From Streptomyces sp. Edi2 (lineage in GTDB: Bacteria > Actinomycetota > Actinomycetes > Streptomycetales > Streptomycetaceae), in the NCBI RefSeq assembly GCF_040253635.1, contig NZ_JBEJGX010000003.1, positions 4,303,501 through 4,367,500 on the forward strand: a stretch of 64,000 nucleotides of DNA, written 5' to 3'. Position numbers and translations under genes: made by a program. The notes under the pieces are model-generated. The model searched no databases and was not told the DNA's origin. It saw only the letters and a program-made list of their open reading frames with translations. This document shows positions 32,950 through 43,227 of the stretch, one piece after another. Each line of letters begins with the position of its first letter. Position 1 is the first letter of the stretch.

Positions 32950-35694
32950 CCGCGCGCCGGACACCCCGGCCTTCCCTTCCGTGCCCTCGGAGGAACGCAG
33001 TTGCAGAAGGGTCGGCACGAGGGCGGCCGACAGGGCGACCAGCAGGCAGCCGGCCAGTATTGCCCCCATCTCCTGCCAGGGCACGGGGAATTCGGCCGGT
33101 TCGCCGGACGCGGACAGCGCCCGGCTGGTGCCGAGCATCGTCACCCCGCCCGCGAGCAGGCCCAGCGTCCCGCCGATGGCCACCACGGTCAGCGTCTCCC
33201 ACACGACGGTGCGCAGCACCTGCCCGCGGGTCGCGCCGATTCTGCGCAGCAGCGTGATGCCCTCGGCGCGCTCCCCGGCCGCCATGACCAGGGTGTTGGC
33301 GATGGCGATGCCGGTGTAGAGCAGCGACATGCCGAGCAGTACCAGGACCAGGATGCGGCCCTCCTCGTGCGTGGCCAGGGCGCGTTGCGCCAGCCAGTCG
33401 TCCCGGTCGTGCGCGGCCGCGCCGTATGCGTGCGCGATCTTTCCGGCGGCGGCCGTCACGGCGGCCCGGTCCGCGCCAGGCGCCAGTGACAGGTAGGCGG
33501 CGCTCGCCATCGTGCCGGGCGCGTGCCGGGCCAGCGCGTCCCGCGGGAAGAGCACCGCGGGCAGGCCCGCCGACGAGCCGGTCACCGCGGCGACCTTGAC
33601 CCGCACCTTCGTGGCGTCGGCGAGGTAGACCTCGACGTCGTCGCCCGCCTTCCAGCCCAGCTGCCCGGCGACCAGCTTCGTCACCGCCACGGCGTCGCCC
33701 CGCAAGGCGCCCAGCGAACCTCCGGCCACGTCCAGCCGGAGGGCGCCGGACAGCCGCGCCGGGTCCACCGCGCCGATGCCGCTCGACATCACATAGCGGG
33801 AGCCGACGAGGAAGCCGCTGGTCTCGGCGACCGGCGAGACGGTCCGTACGCCGGGCACCGAGGACAGTTCGCGCAGCGCGGCGGCGGGCAGGCCGGTGCC
33901 CGTGCCCGTACCGCCGTCGGGGGCGGCCACCACCACATCGGCCCTCAGGTGCGCGCGGTCGTCGGCGACGGTGGTCGCCGCGCTCGCCCGGGTGACGCCG
34001 ATGAGGGAGCCGGCGACGGCCACCGTGACCAGGATGGGGGCGGCGGCCGAGGCGGTGGTGCGCACCGCGGCGCGGGCGTTGTCACCGGCCAGCGCGCCGG
34101 TGATACGGGTGAGCGCGGCCGGCAGGAAGGCCGCCGGCCGCACCAGCGGCGGGACGAGTAGCGGCGCAAAGGCCACCATCCCCACGACCAGGATCTCGGT
34201 CAGCACCAGCGAGATCACCATGGCGCCGTCGCTGCCCGCCTGCGGCAGCATGATCAGCAGCAGCACGGCCACGGCCAGGAACAGCGACCCGGTGATCCAT
34301 CGGCCCGTCGTCATCACCCGGGTCTCCACCGCGGCCTCCCGCAGGCTCTCGGCCGGGCGGACCCTGGCGGCCCGGCGCGAGGCGGCGAACACACCGAGCA
34401 GCGCCACGCCGAGTCCGGCGAGGAAGCTGATCAGCAGGACCGCGGGGGACACCGGGACCTCGAAGCCCTCGGGCGCCATACCGAAGGACGAGAGCACCGC
34501 GGCGAGCAGCCGCCCGCCGAAGATCCCGAGGCCGCAGCCCACGGCCGAGGCGACGACGCCCAGCAGCGCCGACTCCGCCATGATCATGCGGCGCACCTGG
34601 CGCGGGGTGGCCCCCACGGTGCGCAGCAGGGCCAGTTCCCTGCGGCGCCGGGCGATCGCGAAGGCGAAGGTGCCCGACACCACGAAGACCGCGACAAAGC
34701 CGGCGATCACCGCCATCACGGCGAGCAGCGTGGCGACGTCCCCGAGCGCCGCGGCGCGCGAGGAGGCGGCCGGGTGGCCGCCCTTGGCCGCGCCGGCAGC
34801 GGCCGTGAGGGACGCATCGGGCAGCGCGGCGTGGATCCGGTCGGCGAGGGCCGTGGCGGAGGTGCCGGGCGCGGCGAGGACCGCCACCGCGTCCGCCCGG
34901 TCCGGGTCGGCCGACAGCCGCTGGGCGGTGTCGTCGGCGAAGAAGACGGTGGCCTCGCCGGGCACCCCGTCCGTGCCGGGCGGCGCCGCGATACCGGCGA
35001 CGGTCATCCGCTGCCGGCCTCGCGGGGTCACCACGGCGACCGTGTCGCCCACGGTGGCCCCGGCACGCTTGGCCGGCGCGGCGGCGAGCACCACCTGGTG
35101 GTCGCCGACGGGCGGGTGGCCCCGGGTGAGGCGGAAGGGCGTGAGCGACGCGCTCGACCAGCCGTGGCCGACCGGGGTGCCTGACGGGTCGGACGAGCCG
35201 GACGAGCCGGGTGAGCCGGACGAGCCAGACGAACTAGATGAACTAGATGAGCTGGACGAGCTGGATATGCCGGACGGGTCGGATGAGGCAGACGGGCCGG
35301 ATAAGCCGGAAGGGGCAGACCGGCCAACGGCCTGACCGGTCACCACCCGTGCGGGCAGCGAACGGTCGATGACGGCCCGCCGCACACCGGGCACCGCACG
35401 GACCGCGTCGGCGATCCGGCGCGCGTCGCCCAGGCGGTGCGGGGAGGTGGCCGTCCGACGCTCTTCGTACGCGCCGTCCCCGCTGCCGAAGCCGACGGTG
35501 AACGACTGGCCGGCCCGCACCACCACGGCCGCGGCGTCGTAGCGCCCGGGACCGCCGGGCTTCGACGTGCCCCGGGTGGCATCGAGGACCTGTCCGGTAG
35601 CGGCGATCAGCGCGACGCCGAGCGAGAGCGCGAGGAAGGTCCCGGCGAACAGCGCCCACCGGGCGCGCAGGGTCGACAGAGCGAGGGAGATCAT
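32923..35694 (-). CDS. ABC transporter permease, FtsX/MacB type, 923 aa
   Basis: It has two FtsX modules: N-terminal anchor [20 protein letters not shown], central spans near residues 330-470, and C-terminal spans ([20 protein letters not shown]). Large periplasmic domains lie between, as in MacB-like permeases of Gram-positives. Residues about 130-170 are an insertion of poly-Ser and (S/P/D)SG repeats not expected in the family. It is encoded four bases after the ATPase gene. Such pairs export antimicrobial peptides or lipids. The downstream two-component system fits a detoxification module. Confidence 0.92.
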   Translation of the reverse strand: MISLALSTLRARWALFAGTFLALSLGVALIAATGQVLDATRGTSKPGGPGRYDAAAVVVRAGQSFTVGFGSGDGAYEERRTATSPHRLGDARRIADAVRAVPGVRRAVIDRSLPARVVTGQAVGRSAPSGLSGPSASSDPSGISSSSSSSSSSSSSGSSGSPGSSGSSDPSGTPVGHGWSSASLTPFRLTRGHPPVGDHQVVLAAAPAKRAGATVGDTVAVVTPRGRQRMTVAGIAAPPGTDGVPGEATVFFADDTAQRLSADPDRADAVAVLAAPGTSATALADRIHAALPDASLTAAAGAAKGGHPAASSRAAALGDVATLLAVMAVIAGFVAVFVVSGTFAFAIARRRRELALLRTVGATPRQVRRMIMAESALLGVVASAVGCGLGIFGGRLLAAVLSSFGMAPEGFEVPVSPAVLLISFLAGLGVALLGVFAASRRAARVRPAESLREAAVETRVMTTGRWITGSLFLAVAVLLLIMLPQAGSDGAMVISLVLTEILVVGMVAFAPLLVPPLVRPAAFLPAALTRITGALAGDNARAAVRTTASAAAPILVTVAVAGSLIGVTRASAATTVADDRAHLRADVVVAAPDGGTGTGTGLPAAALRELSSVPGVRTVSPVAETSGFLVGSRYVMSSGIGAVDPARLSGALRLDVAGGSLGALRGDAVAVTKLVAGQLGWKAGDDVEVYLADATKVRVKVAAVTGSSAGLPAVLFPRDALARHAPGTMASAAYLSLAPGADRAAVTAAAGKIAHAYGAAAHDRDDWLAQRALATHEEGRILVLVLLGMSLLYTGIAIANTLVMAAGERAEGITLLRRIGATRGQVLRTVVWETLTVVAIGGTLGLLAGGVTMLGTSRALSASGEPAEFPVPWQEMGAILAGCLLVALSAALVPTLLQLRSSEGTEGKAGVSGARGPVPTGAG

Positions 35695-35697
35695 CGG

Positions 35698-36444
35698 TCA
35701 GCCGCTCAGCCGTGCCAGGTGCTCGCTCACCGCGGCCACCGTCGGGCCGGCCAGTTCGCCATGCACCGCCCCGTCGGACAGGAAGAGCACCCGGTCCGCC
35801 CAGGAGGCGGCGACCGGGTCGTGGGTGACCATGACCACCGTCTGCCCGGCGTGGTCCACCACGTTCCGCAGCAGGCCCAGCACCTCACGGCCGGTGTGGG
35901 TGTCCAGGGCGCCGGTCGGCTCGTCGGCGAAGAGCACTTCGGGCCGGCTGATCAGTGCGCGGGCGATGGCCACCCGCTGCTGCTGGCCGCCGGACAGCTC
36001 CGCCGGCCGGTGGCCGCCCCGGTCGCCCAGGCCCACCTGCCGGAGCGCGGCGTCCACCCGTGCGCGCCCTGGGTGCTGCCCGGCCAGCCGCATCGGCAGC
36101 GCCACATTCTTGCGCGCGTTCAGCGACGGCATGAGGTTGAAGGACTGGAAGACGAAACCGATCCGCTCCCGGCGCAGCTTGGTCAGCTCGGTCTCGGTCA
36201 GCGCACTGATGTCGGTGCCGCCGATGAACACCCGCCCCGAGGTGGGGCGGTCCAGGCCCGCCGCGCACTGGAGCAGAGTGCTCTTACCGGAGCCCGAGGG
36301 CCCCATCACCGCGGTGAACGACCCACGGGCGAAGGCGCAGTGCACACCACGCAGGGCAGATACCCGGCGCTCGCCGCGGCCGTACAGCCTGGCCACCGCA
36401 CTGAGCGTCACCGCCTGCTCGACGCCGACTCCGGTGACGGACAT
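35698..36444 (-). CDS. ABC transporter ATP-binding protein, MacB/LolD type, 248 aa
   Basis: Walker [11 protein letters not shown]-loop [12 protein letters not shown], signature [15 protein letters not shown], Walker [13 protein letters not shown] and switch HDPVA are all intact. ATG 36444 follows AGGGGGAG. It forms an operon with the FtsX-type permease. The 270-base gap upstream carries CCCGTGAC-type repeats and no gene. Confidence 0.94.
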   Translation of the reverse strand: MSVTGVGVEQAVTLSAVARLYGRGERRVSALRGVHCAFARGSFTAVMGPSGSGKSTLLQCAAGLDRPTSGRVFIGGTDISALTETELTKLRRERIGFVFQSFNLMPSLNARKNVALPMRLAGQHPGRARVDAALRQVGLGDRGGHRPAELSGGQQQRVAIARALISRPEVLFADEPTGALDTHTGREVLGLLRNVVDHAGQTVVMVTHDPVAASWADRVLFLSDGAVHGELAGPTVAAVSEHLARLSG

Positions 36445-36714
36445 TTCTCCCCCTGGACGCTTGACCCCGTGACTCGTAACCCGTGACCCATGACCCCGTG
36501 CACGGTCGCGTCCACGGCGGGCCTTCAGTCAAGCGGGGCGGGGCCGTACCGCGCACGGGCGCCACATCCCGTCTTCCGGGTGGAGAAAAGTCCACCTGGT
36601 GGCGCGGGGTGAGGGGGCCGGCGGGCAGGGACGGGGACGGCGCCATGGGCAGCCGGGCGGCAGAGCGGCAGGGCGGCAGGCAGGGCGGCCAGTCGGCCAG
36701 GCCGATCAATCCCC

Positions 36715-37128
36715 CTACCCCTCCAACTCCCGCTTCAGAGCGGCCATTTCGTTGTCGATGAGGGCACTCTGCTCGTCGAAGTAGGCATCGCTGAAGCCCG
36801 GCGGCTGGAAGAACGTGATGAGGAATTCACTGCCCTCGCCGTTGGGCACGACGCGGGCCGGCACGGTCCAGGACGCCTCGCGGTCGAGGTAGTCGTGGTC
36901 GAGCAGCCCCTCCTCCGCGTTGCCGCGGATGCGCAGGCGGGCCGCGCCGCGCGGGGTGTCCATCAGCCACCAGTCGGGATCGGCGGTCGGCTCGATGGCC
37001 TGGATGTTGACGACGGCCCACCGGGGCCAGTTGGCCGGGTCGGCGAGGAACGCAAAGACCTCGGCGGGTGGGCGGGCGATGGTGACGGTCTTGGTGACCG
37101 AGCGGGCGGTGTGGAGTTCTGTGCTCAT
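36715..37128 (-). CDS. SRPBCC/START-fold protein, 137 aa
   Basis: The Polyketide_cyc2-like pattern is clear: TKTVTIARPPAEVFAFLADP, NWPRWAVVNIQ, then TVPARVVPNGEGSEFLITFF and a long C-terminal helix NEMAALKRELEG. Such proteins hold a hydrophobic ligand in a deep cavity; many have no known substrate. ATG 37128 overlaps the MarR gene stop by four bases, so the regulator probably controls this gene in response to the same ligand class. Confidence 0.88.
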   Translation of the reverse strand: MSTELHTARSVTKTVTIARPPAEVFAFLADPANWPRWAVVNIQAIEPTADPDWWLMDTPRGAARLRIRGNAEEGLLDHDYLDREASWTVPARVVPNGEGSEFLITFFQPPGFSDAYFDEQSALIDNEMAALKRELEG

Positions 37129-37598
37129 TTTCCTGCCTTCCCAGGAGGCGCCGGCCGGGGGCCGGACCCGCCATCGGCGTCGACGAGCTCACGGATCCAG
37201 CTCTGCAGCCGGTCCCGCTGGGCGGGGTCCAGTGCGCCGAAGAAGTGGGCGTCGTTGCGATCGGCGATCTCCACCAGCCGGGGCACCAGGTCCCGGCCGG
37301 CGGGGGTGAGGACCAGGCGCAGGCTCCGGCGCGAGGCCGGGTCGGGTTCGCGGGCCATCAGGCCCTTGGCGACGAGGCGGTCCACCAGGCGGGAGACCGC
37401 TCCCGCATCGATGTTGATGTGGCGGGCCGCTTCCCGCGTCGTCGAGGCGTCACCGCGATGGACGGTGACGAGCACCGTCCATTGCGCCACGGTGACGTCG
37501 TGGCCGGCGAGCTCCCGCTCGAAGCGCCCGTGCACTTCGTCGGACAGACGTCGCAGCCAATAGCCGAGATGGTCGCGGAGACCGTTGGTTGAGGTCAC
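37125..37598 (-). CDS. MarR-family transcriptional regulator, about 157 aa
   Basis: The winged helix runs from about residue 30 to 110: HDVTVAQWTVLVTVHRGDAS, REAARHINIDAGAVSRLVDR, the LVAKGLMAREPDPASRR wing and RSLRLVLTPAGRDL, between dimerisation helices. Two GTG codons (37601, 37598) can start it. I prefer 37598 because it coincides with the predicted first transcribed base. The promoter spacer holds a perfect palindrome, consistent with autorepression. Confidence 0.92.
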   Translation of the reverse strand: MTSTNGLRDHLGYWLRRLSDEVHGRFERELAGHDVTVAQWTVLVTVHRGDASTTREAARHINIDAGAVSRLVDRLVAKGLMAREPDPASRRSLRLVLTPAGRDLVPRLVEIADRNDAHFFGALDPAQRDRLQSWIRELVDADGGSGPRPAPPGKAGK

Positions 37599-37604
37599 CA
37601 CTCC

Positions 37605-37633
37605 AGAATGATTGTCGCGACATCTGTTGTCAA
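37605..37633 (-). promoter_or_regulatory. Promoter/operator of the MarR gene, predicted leaderless
   Basis: On the minus strand TTGACA (37633-37628), a 17-base spacer and CATTCT (37610-37605) place the start of transcription at the GTG start codon, 37598. The spacer contains the perfect palindrome TGTCGCGACA (37613-37622). Repressor bound there would block polymerase. Confidence 0.72.
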
Positions 37634-37888
37634 GACATCAATTGCTTCGAAGCTCCTGACGCCGGCTGCGGCCCGTGTCCAGCGGCCCATCAAGGGATTC
37701 GTCGCCACATGTCCGGAGTGCCGAGGAAAACCAAGGGCCACCGGCGAGGTATCTGCACCGAAGCGTCACACGGCCTTCGCTTCGCCCTCGGGGGGTGCCG
37801 TTAGCGTTACAGCCCGCTCGATCCCGCGTGCGAACTTGATCAGGTCGCCGGCGTCCTTGGCGACGCAGTCAGCACAGAAAGATCGCAG

Positions 37889-38929
37889 ATGGACTACTGC
37901 ACGTCGTGCCGCCGAAATCTCAACGGGGCACTCGTCTGCCCGGGATGCGGAGATTACGCTCCGGACATCGCCCCGCCCAGCCAGCGCCAGCAGCGCGCGA
38001 AGGCCGCTGCCGCGATGTGGGAGGCATGGCGCGCGGAGGAAGCCGCCGGCCTCGACACCCCTCAGCGCAGTCGGCATCACGGCACTGAGCGGTCCGCAGC
38101 CACGCCCTCCGCGGCCGGCCCCTCCGCTGCCGCGCCGTCCGCTGCCACGCCGTTCGACACCGGCGCCCTCGACAGCGGCGCCTTGGGCAACAGCACCTTG
38201 GGCAGCGGTGCTCTGGGCAGCAGCCCACTGGGCAACCGTGCCTTCGACGGTGATGAGGCGCGGGCCGATGCGGCCGAGGGCGACGAGACCGACAGCACCG
38301 GACTCGCCGCTGCCACCGGACAGGGCCGCGCGGCCCGGCGTCGTCAGCTGGCGCGCTGGAAGAAGCACCGCCGCCGGGCCGCGGCCGCCACGGCCTTTGC
38401 CCTTGTCGGCGGCGGCCTGACCGCCTCGCTGCTGCAGAACAAGCCGTCCACCGGCCATGCGCAGGCGTCCTCGGCACCGGAGCCCGGGAGCGTGGGCACG
38501 CCCCGGACGGAATCCGCCGCCTCGTCGTCGGAGCAGCCGGACACCGAGGCGTCCCGGCACCCCGCTACGCACCCGCGCCATGCGACCGACCGGCACCAGA
38601 GCACCCCCGCCGCGCCGACCGCGGCCACGACGGTCCGCCAGCAGCACTCCGCCACCCCGGCGCACTCCCCCGCCACCCCGAGCGCGGCGCCGCACACCTC
38701 GGCGCCCACCGCGGCCGGCACGTCATCCTCCGGCCACTCCGGTGCCGCGGCACCGAGGACGACCGCCGCCCCCGCCCCCACCGGACACTCGGCCGGCGAC
38801 GGCGCCGGCACCGCCCCGACGCACACGACGCCCCCGACGTCGACCACGCCCAGCAGCCCGACCACGCCCTCCGCCGAGCCGACATCACCGGCGCATGTGT
38901 GCCTGCTGGGACTCGTCTGCGTCAACTGA
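37889..38929 (+). CDS. SCO2400-like zinc-ribbon membrane protein, 346 aa
   Basis: The N-terminus MDYCTSCRRNLNGALVCPGC has four cysteines in two CxxC knuckles and matches the SCO2400-type family of Streptomyces. A loose (S/T)GALG repeat region at about 88-120 (GALDSGALGNSTLGSGALG) leads to a basic stretch and one membrane span near 168-185 (AAAATAFALVGGGLTASLL). A long Thr/Pro/Ser/Ala-rich outer segment ends CLLGLVCVN. Topology suggests a cytoplasmic zinc knuckle joined to a wall-spanning tail. Function unknown. The 287 bases upstream (37602-37888) contain the MarR promoter and otherwise nothing I can name. Confidence 0.82.
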   Translation: MDYCTSCRRNLNGALVCPGCGDYAPDIAPPSQRQQRAKAAAAMWEAWRAEEAAGLDTPQRSRHHGTERSAATPSAAGPSAAAPSAATPFDTGALDSGALGNSTLGSGALGSSPLGNRAFDGDEARADAAEGDETDSTGLAAATGQGRAARRRQLARWKKHRRRAAAATAFALVGGGLTASLLQNKPSTGHAQASSAPEPGSVGTPRTESAASSSEQPDTEASRHPATHPRHATDRHQSTPAAPTAATTVRQQHSATPAHSPATPSAAPHTSAPTAAGTSSSGHSGAAAPRTTAAPAPTGHSAGDGAGTAPTHTTPPTSTTPSSPTTPSAEPTSPAHVCLLGLVCVN

Positions 38930-39197
38930 CAGTCAGCTGATGGCTCCGCCGCGGGCATCGCAGCACCACCCTCCGTTCCGCGGACCGCACCGCGCATCCG
39001 ATCTCCGACGAGGGTGATTTTCAGGGAGTGCCGGTGTGCCGGCGCAGGCCGTGCGGTTGTCGAGTGTTGTCGTGCGGTGTGGTGGCTGTACGGCGCGGTC
39101 GTGGTAGCCGGTCGGTGCGTGGCTGTGCGACGCGCCAGCCGGTCGGTGCGGTGGTTGTGCGGCGCGGCCGGAGGACGCCCGGCCGCGGTGACTTCCG
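38930..39197. other. Gene-free repetitive spacer
   Basis: 268 bases between convergent genes. A G/T-rich irregular repeat (GTGCGGTTGTCG, GGTCGGTGCGGTGGTTGTGCGG) fills 39030-39180. I see no ORF with a ribosome site and no strong terminator hairpin. Confidence 0.5.
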
Positions 39198-40901
39198 CTA
39201 CGCGTGGGTGTGCCGGTCTGCCGGCTTTCGTCGGCGGCGGTGGGCGGTGCGGGGGTGCTCCGGCGGCTTCGGGGCGTCTGGTGTGCCGGGTGGGGTGGCG
39301 AGGTGGCCGGCCGATGGCGGGCGGGTGCGGGACTTGAGGACCTGGGCGCCGATCGCGAGGGTGACGCCCAGGAGCAGGACGTAGAACACGCCGATCTTGC
39401 GGAGGTCGTCGAGGAAGAACCAGACGGCGGTCAGGGCGGTGAACCAGAAGGCCACGAGCGCGAATCCGCCGGCGCCTTCGTCTTTGTAGCCTGCCGCCAG
39501 GCACAGTGCGGCGACGAGGGCCAGTACCAGGGCGATGATGACGTAGCGGGTTTCCCAGCCGATGCTGCCGCGGGAGAGTTCGGACCAGGCGGCCACGGCT
39601 TCCGCCACCGGGCCCCAGGACACCGCGCAGGCGAGCCGCGCCGACCACAGCAGGAACACCGCCCCCGCGACGGCGGCGAGCAGGGCGACCCGGTTGAACT
39701 GGCCGGCCTCGATCATGTCGGTCCGGGATATCACCAGGGAGAGGAAGCAGCCGAGCAGGGCGACCCCGCCTTCGGCCGTCGGCCGGAAGACCACGCGGGC
39801 CGCCGGTCTGCGTCGGGTGGGATGCGGTGGGGACGCTTCCGGTCCGCTGCCGGATGGGGTGCGGGAGGGGGTGGGGAAGGCGGCGGCCGCCGGGGCGGGT
39901 TCCCCGGTGGTGTGGCCGGGTGCGGCGTGACCGGGTGCCGCGTGGCCGGGTGTGAGGTGGCCGGGTGCGGCCTGTCCCAGTGGAGCGTGACCGGGGGCGG
40001 CCGGGTCGAAGGCGGTGGGGGTGCGGACGGGGTTGTGGGCGGGGTTGTGGGCGGATGGAGACGGTGTGGTGGGCCGGGCGGCTTCGGCGAGTGAGTCGTG
40101 CATCGTGGAGGCGTTCGTGAAGCGGTCCTCCCGGCCCTTGTGCAGCGCGCGGACGATCACCGCGTCCACGGCGGGCGGCAGTTCGGGGCGGAGCCGGGAG
40201 GGCGGCACCGGCTCCGCGGACAGATGCTGGTGCATCACGGAGAACGGGGAATCCCCGGTATACGGGGGACGGCCCGTCAGCAGCTCGTAGAGCAGGCAGC
40301 CCACGGCGTAGAGGTCCGTACGGTGGTCGGTCTCGCCGCCGTTGATCTGCTCCGGGGCCAGATAGGCGGGGGTGCCGACCGCCACGCCCGTGCCGGTCAG
40401 GCGGGTGGCCGCCTCGCTGAGCGCCTTGGCGATGCCGAAGTCGACGACCTTGGCCTTGCCCGAGCTGGTGAGCATGACGTTCGCGGGCTTGATGTCCCGG
40501 TGCACGATGGCGTGCCGGTGGCTGTGCTCCAGGGCGTCCAGCACCTGGCCGGTGAGGTCGACCGCCTGTGCCACCGGCAGCGCGCCGTCCTTGAGAACCT
40601 GGCTGAGCGTTCTGCCCTCCACGTACTCCATGACCAGGTAGGGCTCGGCGGCACCGCCGCTCGCGTCCTCCCCCACGTCATGAACGGTGGCCACCCCCGG
40701 GTGGTTGAGCGCGGCGGCGGCGTGCGCCTCGCGCTGGAACCGGGTGAGGAATTCGGGCTGCAGCGCCAGCTCGGCGGAGAGGGTCTTCACGGCGACGGTA
40801 CGGCGCAACCGATGGTCGACGGCCCGGTAGACCGTTCCCATCCCGCCGTGTCCGAGCTGCTCCACCAGCTCGTACCGCTGCCCCAACATCCTGTGCTCCA
40901 C
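39198..40901 (-). CDS. Ser/Thr protein kinase with polytopic C-terminal half, 567 aa
   Basis: GTG 40901 has GGAGGAG four bases upstream. The Hanks kinase is complete: GHGGMGTVYRA, VAVKTL, the catalytic loop HRDIKPANVM near residue 133, DFGIA and APEQ. A linker of heptad-like APGHAAP units (about 330-365) leads to five or six membrane spans, not the usual single span with PASTA domains. The tail is rich in Pro, Arg and His. A multi-span sensor half suggests a membrane-borne input. Substrates are unknown. Confidence 0.9.
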   Translation of the reverse strand: MEHRMLGQRYELVEQLGHGGMGTVYRAVDHRLRRTVAVKTLSAELALQPEFLTRFQREAHAAAALNHPGVATVHDVGEDASGGAAEPYLVMEYVEGRTLSQVLKDGALPVAQAVDLTGQVLDALEHSHRHAIVHRDIKPANVMLTSSGKAKVVDFGIAKALSEAATRLTGTGVAVGTPAYLAPEQINGGETDHRTDLYAVGCLLYELLTGRPPYTGDSPFSVMHQHLSAEPVPPSRLRPELPPAVDAVIVRALHKGREDRFTNASTMHDSLAEAARPTTPSPSAHNPAHNPVRTPTAFDPAAPGHAPLGQAAPGHLTPGHAAPGHAAPGHTTGEPAPAAAAFPTPSRTPSGSGPEASPPHPTRRRPAARVVFRPTAEGGVALLGCFLSLVISRTDMIEAGQFNRVALLAAVAGAVFLLWSARLACAVSWGPVAEAVAAWSELSRGSIGWETRYVIIALVLALVAALCLAAGYKDEGAGGFALVAFWFTALTAVWFFLDDLRKIGVFYVLLLGVTLAIGAQVLKSRTRPPSAGHLATPPGTPDAPKPPEHPRTAHRRRRKPADRHTHA

Positions 40902-41070
40902 CGGGCTCCTCCAGGGACCTTCCACGCCAACACGTACGCGGAAAGACGTACAGGAGTGCGAGCGGGTTCCTCGGCCCGTATGGCAGACGCGGGCCTGCGG
41001 GGTCCCCCGGTGCGCGGCAGACGCGGCCCGGCGGGATCCCCCGGGGTGTGCGGCAGGCGGCCCGGCGGGG

Positions 41071-42309
41071 CTACCGCTCGTCCCAGGTGACCGGGAGCCG
41101 GTGCACCCCGTAGATGTTCATCCGGTGCCGCAGGGTGACTTCCTCTGGTGGGACGGCCAGCCGCAGCGTCGGGAAGCGGGTGACCAGTGCGGGGAGGGCG
41201 ACCCGCATCTCGACGCGGGCCAGTTGCTGGCCCAGGCACTGGTGGATGCCGTGGCCGAAGGACAGATGCCCGGTGGCCTTGCGGTGCAGATCGAGGGTGT
41301 CGGGGTCGGGGAATCGTTCCGGGTCACGGTTGGCGGCCTGGATCGAGAGGGTGACCGTCTCACCGGCCTTGATGAGTTGGCCCTCCAGCTCGACGTCCTC
41401 CAGCGCCGACCGTGCTCCGGTGTGGGCGATGGTCAGGTAGCGCAACAGCTCCTCGACCGCCTGGTCGGCGAGGCCCGGATCGGCACGCAGGGCGGCGAGC
41501 TGATCCGGGTGGCACAGCAGCGCGAAGGTGCCGTGCGCGAGCATGTTGGCGGTGGTGTCGAGGCCGGCGGCGAGCAGGAAGCTCCCGATGCCGGCGAGTT
41601 CTTCATCGGTCAGGTCGGTGGTCGTGAGGTCGCTGAGCAGGTCATCGGTGGGTTCGGCGCGCTTGGCCGACACCAGCTGGGACAGGATGTCCTGGAGCGC
41701 GGCCATGGCGGCGGTCACCTCGTCCATGGTGGCGTTCTGGGTCATCACCGTCTCCGCATGACGCTGGAAGACCTCCCGCCCCTCGTAGGGGACACCGAGG
41801 AGTTCACAGATCATCAGCGCGGGGAGGGGCTTTGCGTACGCCTCGACCAGGTCCGCCGTCGGCCCGCGGCGCTCCATGGCGTCCAGGTGCTCGCCGGCGA
41901 TCTCCTCGACGCGGGAGGTGAGTTGGCGCATCCGGCGGACGGTGAACTTCCCCATGAGCAGCCGTCGGTAGCGGGTGTGCTCGGGGGCATCGAGCCCGGT
42001 GAGGTCACCGACCGGTGCCGGGGGCAGTTCGCCGGTGTAGCCGCCCTCGAGCGGGTAGTGCATCAGCTCGTAGCGTGAGCTGAAGCGGGGGTCGGCGTGT
42101 ATCGCACGGACCGCGGAGTAGCCGGTGGCCAGCCAGCCCATGTGCCCGTCGGGGTAGCGCATCCGGGTGAGCGGACGTTCCGTGCGCAGTGCCGCCAGTC
42201 CCGCGGGCGGATCGAAGGGGCAGCCCGCGGGACGGTCGGTCGGCAGCGTCACGGGCTCGGGGTGCTCGGGGAGTTCGGGGCGTCCGGGGAGTTCGGGGTG
42301 CAGGGGCAT
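41071..42309 (-). CDS. Cytochrome P450, 412 aa
   Basis: ATG 42309 follows GGAGGA with 5-base spacing. The I-helix reads [12 protein letters not shown] (oxygen activation), the K-helix EELLRYL has ExxR, and the haem loop is [16 protein letters not shown] with the axial Cys near residue 357. The size and N-terminal [13 protein letters not shown] fit soluble class I actinobacterial P450s of the CYP107/CYP105 type. No ferredoxin gene is adjacent, so it borrows redox partners. It follows the DrrAB exporter on the same strand after a 114-base gap, suggesting a shared xenobiotic or metabolite role. Confidence 0.94.
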   Translation of the reverse strand: MPLHPELPGRPELPEHPEPVTLPTDRPAGCPFDPPAGLAALRTERPLTRMRYPDGHMGWLATGYSAVRAIHADPRFSSRYELMHYPLEGGYTGELPPAPVGDLTGLDAPEHTRYRRLLMGKFTVRRMRQLTSRVEEIAGEHLDAMERRGPTADLVEAYAKPLPALMICELLGVPYEGREVFQRHAETVMTQNATMDEVTAAMAALQDILSQLVSAKRAEPTDDLLSDLTTTDLTDEELAGIGSFLLAAGLDTTANMLAHGTFALLCHPDQLAALRADPGLADQAVEELLRYLTIAHTGARSALEDVELEGQLIKAGETVTLSIQAANRDPERFPDPDTLDLHRKATGHLSFGHGIHQCLGQQLARVEMRVALPALVTRFPTLRLAVPPEEVTLRHRMNIYGVHRLPVTWDER

Positions 42310-42423
42310 AGCTGTCCTCCGATGCGGAGTGCGGAGCACACCGTGGTGTGCGTGAAGGATGGGGTGAGAGGGAGGTGGAGAGGTGCCTGCCGGGCGCGGA
42401 GGCGACCCGGGCGCGCGGCGCGC

Positions 42424-43227
42424 TCAGCGCGTGGCGCCCCGCCGGAAGGCAGCCCGCGCCCACAGGTAGCCGACCAGGCTGAGCGCGATGCCCCATGCCA
42501 GGGCTATGACGCCGTTGGTGCCGATCTCCGTGCCCAGCAGGAGGCCGCGAAGCGTCTCGTTGATCGGGGTGAAGGGCTGGTATTCGGCGAACCAGCGCAG
42601 CCCGGCCGGCATGGTGTCGGGGGTGACGAAGGCGCTGCCGAGGAAGGGCAGGAAGGTGAGCGGCATGGGGGCGTTGCTCGCGGACTCGACGGTTTTGGCC
42701 ACCATGCCCATCGCGGCCGCCAGCCAGGTGAGCGCGAAGGCGAGCAGGGCCAGGAGGCCGAGGGCGGCGAGCCATCTGACGGGAGTGGCGTCCGGCCGGA
42801 AGCCCACCGCCAGTGCGACGGCGATGACCAGGACGAGGCTGAGCATGGTCTGGATGACGCTGCCGACCACATGGCCCGTCAGCACGGAGGCGCGGGAGAT
42901 CGCCATGGTGCGGAAGCGGTTGATGATGCCTTCGGTCATATCAAGGGAGACCGAAACGGCCGTCGAGAGGGCACCGGAGGTCACGGTCATCAGAATGATG
43001 CCCGGAACGACGTAGTTGACGTACGCACCGCGGCCGTTCACCGCATCCGGCAGCCCGATGCCGGTGCCGAGCGCGCCGCCGAAGACGTAGACGAAGAGCA
43101 GCAGCATCACGATCGGCATGGCGACGACCGAGAGCGTCAGGGACGGATAACGCCGTGCGCGCTTGAGGTTGCGGCGCAGCATCGTCATCGAGTCGCGCAT
43201 CGCGTACGACACAGACACAGTGCTCAT
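42424..43227 (-). CDS. DrrB-type ABC-2 transporter permease, 267 aa
   Basis: Six spans with the ABC-2 signature: RYPSLTLSVVAMPIVMLLLF, a periplasmic loop, NYVVPGIILMTVTSGALSTA, EGIINRFRTMAISRASVL and FLPFLGSAFVTPDTMPAGLR. These match daunorubicin-resistance-type exporters. The start overlaps the ATPase stop by four bases. With DrrA it forms a drug or lipid exporter. Confidence 0.93.
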   Translation of the reverse strand: MSTVSVSYAMRDSMTMLRRNLKRARRYPSLTLSVVAMPIVMLLLFVYVFGGALGTGIGLPDAVNGRGAYVNYVVPGIILMTVTSGALSTAVSVSLDMTEGIINRFRTMAISRASVLTGHVVGSVIQTMLSLVLVIAVALAVGFRPDATPVRWLAALGLLALLAFALTWLAAAMGMVAKTVESASNAPMPLTFLPFLGSAFVTPDTMPAGLRWFAEYQPFTPINETLRGLLLGTEIGTNGVIALAWGIALSLVGYLWARAAFRRGATR

